Below are positions 1 to 6,517 of a stretch of DNA of 11,465 nucleotides, piece by piece (the stretch's first letter is position 1; every line of letters begins with the position of its first letter). The stretch lies in the NCBI GenBank assembly GCA_021786455.1, contig JAJYNF010000221.1:1-11465 (forward strand), written 5' to 3'. Made by a program: the position numbers and the translations under genes. The notes beneath the pieces were generated by a model, which saw only the letters and a list, made by a program, of their open reading frames with translations, was not told the DNA's origin and made no database searches. The DNA is from Acidobacteriota bacterium. GTDB taxonomy: Bacteria; Acidobacteriota; Terriglobia; UBA7540.

Positions 1-1434
1 TGGAAGCGATCGCTTATCCGAATACCTCAGAACGAGAAGCGGAGCTAATGCCCTACACTCGGGAGCAACCGCGACGCTGAACTTTCCTGAAAGAAATGCG
101 GACGCGATAGACCGGATTTTCCCAGACTCGTATTTGTTCGGCTCAAGCCGGAGCAGACCTTCAGTCAGCGCAACATTAACATCTGGATATATCTGCTCTT
201 CATGCTGCATCAAACTTTCAGCCCACCTCAGATACTCCGCTGGACTACCGGAGCATCGCATGTAATCGCAGACTCGTTCGGCCAGACCTGGGGTAGCCAG
301 AACGTCGCGCAAAGCCCTTCGGCGGAGGAAACGAAGCCGGGCAAGTCCTGCCAGCCTATATAAACGACGCAGGACTTTTTCAAACTCTCCGACATTTTCA
401 TATTGCTGGACTCTCCGCCAAATCTGTCTCACTTGGTTGGCTAGTCTTGACCGCTGCCCTCGAGTCTTTACGTTCTTGGAAGTGGCTTCTGCCTTGTCCA
501 ACAAGGCATTGAGATCTAAGTGAAAGTGCCGGCGAGCCTCACTTAAAGTCAGGATACGGGATTTCTTGGCATTCGGCGATAGGTGCAGCTTGGCTAGCGA
601 ACTGCCCAATTTGGAGAGGACACTCAAGCCCTCTGCCCTTGATGCAACACCCAAATTCTGGTCGTCCATCCACCGCACGTAGTTTTCCTCGCCTACGAGC
701 CCAGCCATCGTGTCATCGTGGCTGAAAAGAATCAGATGAGCAAGGGTTCGCGAACAATCGAACTCGTCTACAGGAAGGCTTATCCCATGAGAGCCAGCGT
801 AGTCTTGGCGGATAGATAAGCGCTCAAGAAGAAAGAATAATAGGCCTACCATCCGCGGGTCTACTGGAAGTCCGCGAAGTGCCTCTTCGACATGCGAATG
901 CAATACACTGTCGAAAAAGTTGGTGATGTCTGTAACAACCAGATACGGGTGTACTGCCTGGAGAAGCAGTTGCTTCCTGTACTGTGCGTATCTCAGCCAA
1001 TTGTAAAAGCTCCGCTGACTCGTCATTCGGTATTGGGTGGCCCACTGCACTGCCTGCGCTGCTTGTTGTTGGCTCTGGTTCTGCGCTCGTTGCAGACGTT
1101 CCCTCTTGAAGTAGACATGCTTATGTTCTCTCTTCAGGGCTTTGCGGTAGATCGCATCGACTATTGTCCGATAAAGAACCAGGTCAGGAATGGCCGGCTG
1201 AGTCATTGTGCGGCTGAATCCGTTCGATTTCCCGATGGTAAACCGAAACGGCGTTGATGGCTCGTATCTGCCGCTCGAAATTTGGTCTAATAATCTTCGA
1301 ATCCATTTGTCGGGGTCGATGTCGTAATCGACGAATTCAATTACGTCTCGGACGGATGCATGCTTCAGTTCGACTCGGATAATCTTCCACGTACTCCACA
1401 ACGACGTTTTGCTGATGCCTTTTATGGATGCCAT
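1..1434 (-). CDS. Reverse transcriptase, UG/Abi-like (defence-type), 3' end outside the window
   Basis: RNA-directed DNA polymerase of the bacterial non-intron type. The minus frame is open for 478 codons from an ATG at 1434 to the window edge, so the stop lies outside. Seen: motif-2-like SRTMTQPAIPDL (about residues 74-85), a glutamine-rich segment at about 112-135, motif A DITNFFDSV with D169, motif B-like GISLPVDEFDCSR (217-229), and the catalytic YVRWMDD with D257 and D258 (252-258), followed by about 200 mostly helical, Arg/Leu-rich residues. No maturase X or HNH domain is visible in this part. Known: RTs with a long helical C-terminal half and no intron features are typical of Abi and 'unknown group' (DRT) defence RTs. 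The exact group cannot be assigned. GC is lower than in the neighbouring genes (about 45-52% in sampled lines against about 60%). The start is the first in-frame Met after a stop at 1498-1500; a GTG at 1441-1443 is also possible, and no strong ribosome site precedes either. Confidence 0.85.
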   Translation of the reverse strand, partial: MASIKGISKTSLWSTWKIIRVELKHASVRDVIEFVDYDIDPDKWIRRLLDQISSGRYEPSTPFRFTIGKSNGFSRTMTQPAIPDLVLYRTIVDAIYRKALKREHKHVYFKRERLQRAQNQSQQQAAQAVQWATQYRMTSQRSFYNWLRYAQYRKQLLLQAVHPYLVVTDITNFFDSVLHSHVEEALRGLPVDPRMVGLLFFLLERLSIRQDYAGSHGISLPVDEFDCSRTLAHLILFSHDDTMAGLVGEENYVRWMDDQNLGVASRAEGLSVLSKLGSSLAKLHLSPNAKKSRILTLSEARRHFHLDLNALLDKAEATSKNVKTRGQRSRLANQVRQIWRRVQQYENVGEFEKVLRRLYRLAGLARLRFLRRRALRDVLATPGLAERVCDYMRCSGSPAEYLRWAESLMQHEEQIYPDVNVALTEGLLRLEPNKYESGKIRSIASAFLSGKFSVAVAPECRALAPLLVLRYSDKRSLP

Positions 1435-1606
1435 CGTTTTCACTGTGACGCAAATGCATGGTATCCGAAAATCGGCTCTGCTGTCAGGGTTTGTCCATTA
1501 GTGCCTGTCCTTCGACGAGAATTGAGTCCTGCCCGGGATGCTAGGAGTTACTCAGTTCTGATTACGGGAAGAATGGTGCTGAGTAACAAAGAGGACTGGA
1601 AGTCGC
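1435..1606. other. Gene-free leader upstream of the reverse transcriptase
   Basis: No convincing protein is seen in either strand between the RT start codon and the end of the DUF4238 remnant. The stretch contains a perfect 9-bp inverted repeat (annotated separately). Leaders of defence-associated RTs and retrons often encode a structured non-coding RNA used as template, so this is the natural place to look for one here. No retron-type msr/msd pattern was recognised. Confidence 0.35.
1547..1587. repeat. 9-bp perfect inverted repeat upstream of the RT gene
   Basis: GTTACTCAG at 1547-1555 is matched perfectly by CTGAGTAAC at 1579-1587, with a 23-nt loop between them. In the RT transcript this would form a stem-loop ending about 113 nt before the RT start codon. 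It lacks a following T-tract, so it does not look like an intrinsic terminator. It may be part of a template RNA, an operator or chance. Confidence 0.5.
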
Positions 1607-1798
1607 TCAATCCCGTGATTGTGTTCCCACTCGTGGCGCAGGACGCCTGAAAATTGACCTCATCCTGCAAGATAGTATCCGGTAAAAGGAGGCAACTTGA
1701 ATCCAGACGTACGGCTCTTGACCAGGCGGCGTTTTAGGGTCCACGAACTGCTTCAGATAGCAATGGGGAATGACGTGTTGGGCTCTGGGCGCAGACAT
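1607..1798 (-). pseudogene. DUF4238 protein, N-terminal fragment, truncated
   Basis: The first ~34 residues look like the start of a DUF4238 protein: MSAPRAQHVIPHCYLKQF followed by a segment ending in GQEPYVW, matching the family's usual opening 'QH(Y/F)VP..YLK.F'. The similarity stops at about position 1700. The remaining residues are Arg/Ser-rich and the frame closes after 63 aa, while members of the family are several hundred residues long. No continuation was found in the other two minus frames, so the rest of the gene seems to be deleted or replaced rather than frameshifted. It lies 31 bp after the nnrS stop and upstream of the RT on the same strand. AGGAG lies about 15 nt before this ATG. 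The DUF4238 call is from recalled family pattern and the function is unknown. Confidence 0.5.
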
Positions 1799-1829
1799 GG
1801 CATGACGATTGTACTCCTTCCGACCGCAA

Positions 1830-3398
1830 TCAAAACTGGGGTCCTGGAAAGGCTGCGAGCGGCGCTGGCGCTCTCAGCGCGCTTGGCCGATGAGTCTTCG
1901 ACAGATTCATCACGCGCCACAATCCAATGCCCCACCACGCCAGCGCGGCAAGCTCCATCACCCCCGAGATGCCAATCAGGGAATAGGCCAGGTTGGGACG
2001 CCAATCCGTAAGAATTTGCAGCCCCACCCGGCCCGCGCAACCGGCGTTCAGAAGAAGGAACGGTCCCCAAAGCGCGCTCAGCCGTTTCGAGTCCATCCCT
2101 GCCAGGATTGGCACCACGCGGGAGGAGACACCGATAATCATCATGCTGATAAACCCGACCGCGAAGGCATGCAAATGCGCTCCCCAGAACGCGTGCGAAA
2201 AACCCCGGCCGCTCCACATGCCGTACGGGATGAGGAACGGCAGCATGAGCATGGCAACCAGCAGCCACACATACGCGGCGCGAATGAATTTCCAGCTTCG
2301 GTCCGGCTGGGTGGTGGGCGTGAAGATTCGCAATTGAATCACCAGCAACACGGCCCACAACGCCATCAGAAGATATGCAAGCTCCAATGGAACGCCCCAT
2401 GCAGCATCTCCCGTGAGAAACAAAGCCACGTAGCTTACGACATCCAGCAAGAGGCTGCCGTTCATCAGCCAGAAGATCAACTTCTGCCGGTCGTGCCGTG
2501 GCTTACCCAAGCCATACACGACGGGCACAAACCGCTGACTCACGCCGGCGGTAATCAGAGCCGCAAAGCCGAACAATTGAATGTCGCGCAGCGGGGCGTC
2601 CAAAAGCGCCGTGCGAAAGACGGTCTGTTGAAGATTCCCCGCCGTCGCCTCGGCGAAGAAAAAGAATCCGTCGAAGATCGCCTGGATCAGAAACCACGCG
2701 AGCGCCGCAATAATGAAAGTCTCGTAAGGATTATGTGGACCGACAGATTGCCGCGAAGTCTTGAGGACAATCGTAATGAAAAGGCCGATGGTGGCCACCT
2801 CCACGGCGACTGAAATCCCGCCCAGACCGAGCGCCCACGGCCCGTGCTTGAGCATATCGGCAACCGCGCGCAGCAGGATTCCGCCCAGCATCAGATAGAG
2901 CGTGAAATTCGCCAGCTCGGGCCGCCACAGGGTCGTGTTCTTGAACCGCGGGAAAGACTGGTAGGCAAAACCCATCACGAACAACCCCACCCAACCGAAA
3001 ATCATGGCGTGGGCGTGGGCATGAATGGCGGGCATGATCGCCGGCTGAAGCAATTCCTTGCCGAGCGAAATTTGCATCAGTGAAATGACTCCCCACAGAC
3101 CGCCCAGACTGAGCACGATGGCGATTCCCGCCTTGAAAAAGCGCCGATAGATGGTGTCGGCCGGCGTCTCCTGATAGACATAAGGCTGCAGGGCAGCTTT
3201 GCTGATCTCGGCGTTCAGGTCTTCGAGCAGCGCCTGGAGGTTCGCCTCGTGGACACGGGCGAAAAACTCCAGGGATTCGGCCGGACCATTCTCGCCGCCG
3301 CAGCCATGCAGTCCGTGGCGGTCGAAGACCTTCCGGGCGGAAGGGCAGACGCGCACAATGTCTGCCACGCTGGTTGATGCCTCGATTTTCCCGGCCAT
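1830..3398 (-). CDS. nnrS: NnrS-family membrane protein with N-terminal DUF542/DUF1858-like domain
   Basis: 522-aa polytopic inner-membrane protein. Residues ~5-65 form a small domain with VADIVRVCPSARKVFDRHG followed by CGGEN, resembling the short cysteine-containing domain found at the N-terminus of ScdA/RIC iron-sulfur repair proteins (DUF542) or DUF1858. From about residue 85 the protein is strongly hydrophobic with roughly 12 predicted membrane segments, and it has an NnrS-type His-rich signature AIHAHAHAM and a second H-L-H in a later helix (GAHLHAF). Known: NnrS proteins are haem- and copper-containing membrane proteins linked to nitric oxide stress and denitrification. The start is supported by GGAAAGG about 7 nt upstream of the ATG. 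No nitrite or nitric oxide reductase genes are in the window, so a detoxification or NO-tolerance role is inference. The gene symbol marks family only. Confidence 0.8.
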   Translation of the reverse strand: MAGKIEASTSVADIVRVCPSARKVFDRHGLHGCGGENGPAESLEFFARVHEANLQALLEDLNAEISKAALQPYVYQETPADTIYRRFFKAGIAIVLSLGGLWGVISLMQISLGKELLQPAIMPAIHAHAHAMIFGWVGLFVMGFAYQSFPRFKNTTLWRPELANFTLYLMLGGILLRAVADMLKHGPWALGLGGISVAVEVATIGLFITIVLKTSRQSVGPHNPYETFIIAALAWFLIQAIFDGFFFFAEATAGNLQQTVFRTALLDAPLRDIQLFGFAALITAGVSQRFVPVVYGLGKPRHDRQKLIFWLMNGSLLLDVVSYVALFLTGDAAWGVPLELAYLLMALWAVLLVIQLRIFTPTTQPDRSWKFIRAAYVWLLVAMLMLPFLIPYGMWSGRGFSHAFWGAHLHAFAVGFISMMIIGVSSRVVPILAGMDSKRLSALWGPFLLLNAGCAGRVGLQILTDWRPNLAYSLIGISGVMELAALAWWGIGLWRVMNLSKTHRPSALRAPAPLAAFPGPQF

Positions 3399-3665
3399 AT
3401 GGCTTTCCTTTCCCGGCGGATCGAATTTTAGCGGACGCGAGATGACAGGAATGCCGCGGCTTGCCGAATGCCGGAATCCTCAGCTCGCCTCCGACTGATC
3501 TCACCCGCCCATCCTTGAACCTATGGCGACGCTCCGCGCCACACCAATGACTTTGGTCACACCCTTCCCGCGGCGGGTCATTCGAGGATACGTCGGAGAT
3601 AACGCAACGGCGGATTCCTTGGCTACCGAGTGGCGGCCAAATGAACCCCATGCCGACCGAAGAAT
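3399..3665. other. 267-bp intergenic region between nnrS and the methyltransferase
   Basis: No supported gene is seen. A TAAAAT hexamer on the minus strand (3430-3425), 27 bp before the nnrS start, could be a -10 element, but no good -35 is present. AATGAC near 3547 and GTCATT near 3578 form a weak inverted repeat. No clear FNR/NnrR-type palindrome was found. Confidence 0.4.
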
Positions 3666-4229
3666 CTATTCCGCGACGGCGCGAAATCTGAAGGCGAAGC
3701 GATCTGTTTCCACGGTTACCTTGCGGAACCCTGCAGATTCGAGCCGCAGGACGAATGAGCCGGGGTCAACTGGGACGTAGGTGTCGCCCAGGTGAAGGAG
3801 ACGCATCCCGAAGCCGGGAGCGGCGTCCATGCCCGCAAAGAACCCATCCGGCTTCAGCACCCGCCGAACTTCCCGAAGCAGCACATTCTGAAGTTCGGGT
3901 GACCCGACGTGATGGAGCATGGCAAAAGAAACAACGCTCGAAAAGCTGGTGTCCGCGAACGGCATTTGGACAGCGTCGCCCGCGACAACTCTCACCTTCG
4001 CGCCAACCACTCTTCTGCCGAGTGAGCGAGCCGCACAAGGGTCCACCTCGATGGCGGTCAACCGCTCGACCTTGGCGCGCAGCAAGTCGGTCGTCGCCCC
4101 GGGCCCAGGCCCGATTTCCAGGAGATCGTCGCCAAGCTCGATGCCGTCCAAAACTCCGGGCAAGAATCGCTCCTCGAGCGCCTTCCGCCAGACCCGCGAC
4201 CGACACACCCAGTGATGCAAGCGATTCAT
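3666..4229 (-). CDS. Class I SAM-dependent methyltransferase
   Basis: 187-aa soluble methyltransferase when started at the ATG at 4229. Motif I is LLEIGPGPG (residues 36-44), the ribose-binding acidic residue lies in the following TAIEVDP strand, GDAVQMPFAD is motif II, and VVSFAMLHHV followed by a REVRRVLKPDGFF block is the usual methyltransferase_11 pattern. The substrate cannot be read from the sequence. The downstream start is preferred because the preceding 31 codons, read from an ATG at 4322, look unlike a methyltransferase N-terminus. In addition, the 4229 ATG overlaps the stop of another frame as TAATG and has GAGGGCGAG upstream. It is transcribed in the same direction as nnrS, 267 bp away, so co-transcription is possible but unproven. 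Confidence 0.85.
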   Translation of the reverse strand: MNRLHHWVCRSRVWRKALEERFLPGVLDGIELGDDLLEIGPGPGATTDLLRAKVERLTAIEVDPCAARSLGRRVVGAKVRVVAGDAVQMPFADTSFSSVVSFAMLHHVGSPELQNVLLREVRRVLKPDGFFAGMDAAPGFGMRLLHLGDTYVPVDPGSFVLRLESAGFRKVTVETDRFAFRFRAVAE

Positions 4230-4476
4230 TATTTCTCGCCCTCGATACCCGCCAGGTATCCAACCTCCTTCAAGCCGTTCATCAGCATGTGGAGATAGAT
4301 GATCCCTCCGTAAGGCTGCCATCGTATAAGGGTCCGTTGTGTCCGACTGGCATCGAGCGGCTTTCCCAAATGAAGCCAGCGCGCAAGACCGTTGCGCGCT
4401 CCCTGATCATCCGCAGGAAAGACGTGTCAGCGTCCCATGCCTCGCCATAAAGTGTACTCCGCCGGGTGAGAAGCAC
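4229..4476 (-). pseudogene. Doubtful small ORF, possibly frameshifted, overlapping the methyltransferase start
   Basis: Two overlapping minus frames look protein-like. One runs from a GTG at 4476 to 4282 and includes an amphipathic stretch FLRMIRERATVLRAGFIWE. The other is open without an ATG from about 4418 and ends in YLHMLMNGLKEVGYLAGI with a TAA at 4231-4229. That stop shares its last base with the ATG of the methyltransferase (TAATG), an arrangement typical of translationally coupled genes. One reading is a single ~80-aa gene broken by a frameshift near 4320-4330; another is that only the second frame is real and starts at a TTG. Neither half was recognised as a known family. Confidence 0.25.
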
Positions 4477-4509
4477 AAAGTTTTATGGGCGGGCGTTTCG
4501 CGTTCTCCT

Positions 4510-4518
4510 TGCTATAAT
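4510..4518 (+). promoter_or_regulatory. Extended -10 promoter element
   Basis: TGCTATAAT is a perfect extended -10 (TGN plus TATAAT). No -35 hexamer stands at 17 bp, which is tolerated by extended -10 promoters. It points at the small ORF starting at 4594, with transcription expected from about 4525. Confidence 0.5.
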
Positions 4519-4622
4519 CCTGACGAGCTGGCGGAGACGATGCCGCTGATGGGCAGGAAAGTATTTACCTGCTGGCTTGGGAGGCGCGAGTGCATGAAGG
4601 CCATCACGGCGGAGGATGTCTA

Positions 4623-4797
4623 GTCTGGCGTCCCGCGTAACTTTTTGCAACCCCGTGCGGCTTCCGTCATTCCGACCCCGCCGTGGCGCGGGAGGAATCC
4701 GCTTTTGCTTGGCGGAGAAGCAGATTCCTCGGGCCGATCAAGGACACCGGCCCTCGGAATGACGCCGCATTGTAAACAAATACGCGGGACGCCACAC
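4623..4797. mobile_element. 175-bp MITE with 17-bp TIRs and TA target duplication
   Basis: The ends are 17-bp terminal inverted repeats: GTCTGGCGTCCCGCGTA at 4623-4639 and its reverse complement at 4781-4797, with one mismatch (16/17). The element is flanked by TA at 4621-4622 and 4798-4799. No transposase is encoded. Inside lie further nested palindromes, so the whole element is close to a single long hairpin. A 2-bp TA duplication with short TIRs is the hallmark of elements mobilised by IS630/Tc1-mariner-type transposases; this is inference from structure. Removing the element and one TA repairs the surrounding reading frame. Confidence 0.75.
4665..4764. repeat. Nested palindrome inside the MITE
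   Basis: CGTCATTCCGA at 4665-4675 is a perfect inverted match to TCGGAATGACG at 4754-4764. Inside it, GAGGAATCCGCTT (4692-4704) pairs with AAGCAGATTCCTC (4718-4730) with one mismatch. The combination 'GTCATTCCGA ... GAGGAATC(C/T)GCTT' is a dispersed repeat pattern that I recall from Acidobacteria-like genomes, which could not be verified here. Confidence 0.7.
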
Positions 4798-5031
4798 TAT
4801 GCCACAGTCGAAGAGCGGCTGGGGCGCAAGTTGCTGGGTGATAGCCTTGATCAGGTCATCAATTTGGAAGATACACCGGCGGCCGCCGGGCTTGCGTTCG
4901 AGGTGCCAGCCCACGAGCGATTTGGAGCATTTTGGGACGGCACGAAAATCACTTATAGCGAATCCTCGTGCGAGTGGTTCGACATGAGCCTCAGCTCGCG
5001 TTTTGGCAGGTCGGAAGCTGACGGGTGAAAG

Positions 5032-5187
5032 ATGACCAATCGAAAGACCTACCAAGAATTGATTTTTGCAAGGGTCGGCGAGCGGTTCGGAGGAGAGGAA
5101 TATGTGTTCCAGGCGATTCCCGATGCCTCAATGGTCAGAGGTTTGATGGGTCTCGAACCCCGCGTGGGCAGAACGCGAAGCGCATAG
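5032..5187 (+). CDS. Small hypothetical ORF, 51 aa
   Basis: This begins MTNRKTYQELIFARVGERFG and ends in an Arg-rich tail. It lies in the same frame as the preceding interrupted ORF and starts only one codon after its TGA (TGA AAG ATG), with GGGTGAAAG in front as a weak ribosome site. It may be a coupled second small gene, or the continuation of the first gene after an acquired stop. No family was recognised. It ends 47 bp before the glycosyltransferase start. Confidence 0.35.
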   Translation: MTNRKTYQELIFARVGERFGGEEYVFQAIPDASMVRGLMGLEPRVGRTRSA

Positions 5188-5234
5188 GGTCCGACCGTTT
5201 TCCGTTGCTTCAACACTCCATGGTGCCAGCAGAA

Positions 5235-6332
5235 ATGAAACGAATTGGCTATGACCTGCGCTGGAAGACGGGAACCCTCGATCATTACGTGGGAGACCTG
5301 TTGGCGGCGCTTGTTGCCGAAGGAAAAGAAGAGTTTCGATTTATTTGTTATGGGGAGTCAAGGCACGAGAAGTTTGTGAAGAGCCTTGGCGGCGCGGCAG
5401 AGTTCCGCTTGGCCCCGTGGCCGCGGTACGGGCTGGCCGCTCAACTTGATTTCCCTCGCGCCCTGCGGAAGGACCGGGTCCAAATTCTTCATTGCCCTTT
5501 TTACGTCATGCCATGGCTCGCCGGCGCGGCCACGGTCGTCACCTTTCACGATATCATTCCCTTCACGAAATACAGCGACAAGCGTGGCCTGAGCCGATTT
5601 CTGGTTTGTTCGATGTACCGAATGGCAGCGCGCCGAGCCAAGGCCATTTTGACGGTGTCCGATTTCTCGCGCCAGGACACTGTGCGCGTGCTTGGCGTTC
5701 GGGAAAGCAAGGTCCGAGTTGCCCACGACGCGCCGGGCCCTTATGCGTTCACGGAACCCAAGCCCGATCGCTACGCCGACTACATGCCGTATTTCGCCTG
5801 CATGACGGCGCGCCATATCGAGAGCAAAAACACGGTGGCTGCGGTCAAAGCATGGAAGATCTTTCGCGAGCGGACTGGATTGCGGCATAAATTGCTTATT
5901 GGTGGAAACACCACGGAGGAAGGTCGCGCTCAACTCGTTGAAGCCGGCTGTGGCGAAGATTGCCGTCTGCTCGGCTTCGTTCCGGATGAGGAAATGGCTT
6001 CTTTTTTCCACTATGCCGAAGCCTTTGTAACCCCATCCTTATATGAGGGTTTTGGCTTGCCGCCCCTGGAAGCGATGGCGGCGGGTGCGCCGGTGCTCAG
6101 CTCCAATGCCGCGTCTTTGCCGGAGGTGTGCGGTGACGCGGCGCTCTATTTCGATCCTTCGAGACCTGAAGACTTGGCGGACCTTATGAATCAGATTGCG
6201 ACTCACCCCGAACTGGGAAAGCGGATGATTGAAAAGGGAAGGGGGCGCGCTAAAATGTTCAGTTATCAAAAGTCGGCGTCTCGCATTCTAGACCTTTATC
6301 GCGATTTGCTGAATATGGCGCAAGCGCGGTAG
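5235..6332 (+). CDS. GT4-family (GT-B fold) glycosyltransferase
   Basis: 365-aa cytoplasmic or membrane-associated glycosyltransferase, probably adding a sugar to an exopolysaccharide or O-antigen type acceptor. The N-terminal Rossmann half begins MKRIGYDLRWKTGT and contains VVTFHDIIPF and the RAKAILTVSDFSR helix. The C-terminal half holds the GT4 signature YEGFGLPPLEAMAAGAPV with the E(x7)E pair E271 and E279, followed by ASLPEVCGDAALYFDP. The frame is open upstream to 5025, but the upstream residues are Arg-rich and unlike the family, and MKRIGYD is the typical opening, so 5235 is preferred; 5220 is an alternative in-frame ATG. No strong ribosome site is visible. The neighbouring sugar transferase downstream on the same strand supports a polysaccharide role. 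Sugar specificity cannot be inferred. Confidence 0.9.
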   Translation: MKRIGYDLRWKTGTLDHYVGDLLAALVAEGKEEFRFICYGESRHEKFVKSLGGAAEFRLAPWPRYGLAAQLDFPRALRKDRVQILHCPFYVMPWLAGAATVVTFHDIIPFTKYSDKRGLSRFLVCSMYRMAARRAKAILTVSDFSRQDTVRVLGVRESKVRVAHDAPGPYAFTEPKPDRYADYMPYFACMTARHIESKNTVAAVKAWKIFRERTGLRHKLLIGGNTTEEGRAQLVEAGCGEDCRLLGFVPDEEMASFFHYAEAFVTPSLYEGFGLPPLEAMAAGAPVLSSNAASLPEVCGDAALYFDPSRPEDLADLMNQIATHPELGKRMIEKGRGRAKMFSYQKSASRILDLYRDLLNMAQAR

Positions 6333-6517
6333 CGGCCCCCGGAAACGCGCCGGCCTGTTATAGGGGGTGAGATTAACAGGCAAGGTCAAGCCAAGAGGTT
6401 CGATGCGCCGCGATTGGGGGTTCTGTGACCTGTCTCTGACGTATCCTTGGCGAGTGTTGGTAAGCTATTTGCGCGCACGGGGGAACAAGCGCATGAGTGA
6501 AGCGTGGCCCGCCTTGA
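6333..6517. other. Intergenic region before the sugar transferase
   Basis: 185 bp with no supported gene, no T-tailed hairpin and no clear promoter. It separates the two polysaccharide genes, which may still be one transcription unit. Confidence 0.4.

Larger units (their letters stand above)
4594..5028 (+). pseudogene. Small ORF interrupted by a MITE (85 aa when restored)
   Basis: The reading frame starts at ATG 4594 with a strong ribosome site, GGGAGG at 4579-4584 (9-nt spacing), downstream of an extended -10 promoter. It is stopped after nine codons (MKAITAEDV) by the TAG at 4621-4623. The same frame resumes at 4798 (YATVEERLGRKLLGDSLDQV) and ends at a TGA at 5026-5028. Deleting 4621-4797 (the inserted element plus one TA copy, 177 bp = 59 codons) joins GTC to TAT and gives one uninterrupted 85-aa protein. 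A longer version starting at 4540 is also in frame. The product was not recognised: it is acidic to neutral, without membrane segments or obvious motifs. The intact stretches on both sides suggest a recent insertion. Confidence 0.55.

Noticed and set aside
892..1257. 121-aa plus-strand ORF
   Set aside because: It is antisense to the reverse transcriptase, whose motifs A and flanking regions occupy the same DNA.
1..1700. Retron, group II intron or diversity-generating retroelement
   Set aside because: There is no YADD motif, no visible maturase/HNH domain, no recognisable msr/msd or intron domain V structure, and no template/variable repeat pair in the window.
1809..2813. Long plus-strand ORF of 334 aa
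   Set aside because: It lies opposite nnrS, has a His/Gln/Arg-rich composition without domain features, and is a shadow of the GC-rich minus-strand gene.
2731..3651. 306-aa minus-strand ORF overlapping nnrS
   Set aside because: Arg/Pro/Gly-rich out-of-frame shadow of the 522-aa NnrS protein, with no recognisable motifs.
3755..4450. 231-aa plus-strand ORF
   Set aside because: Arg/Pro/Ser-rich shadow opposite the methyltransferase.
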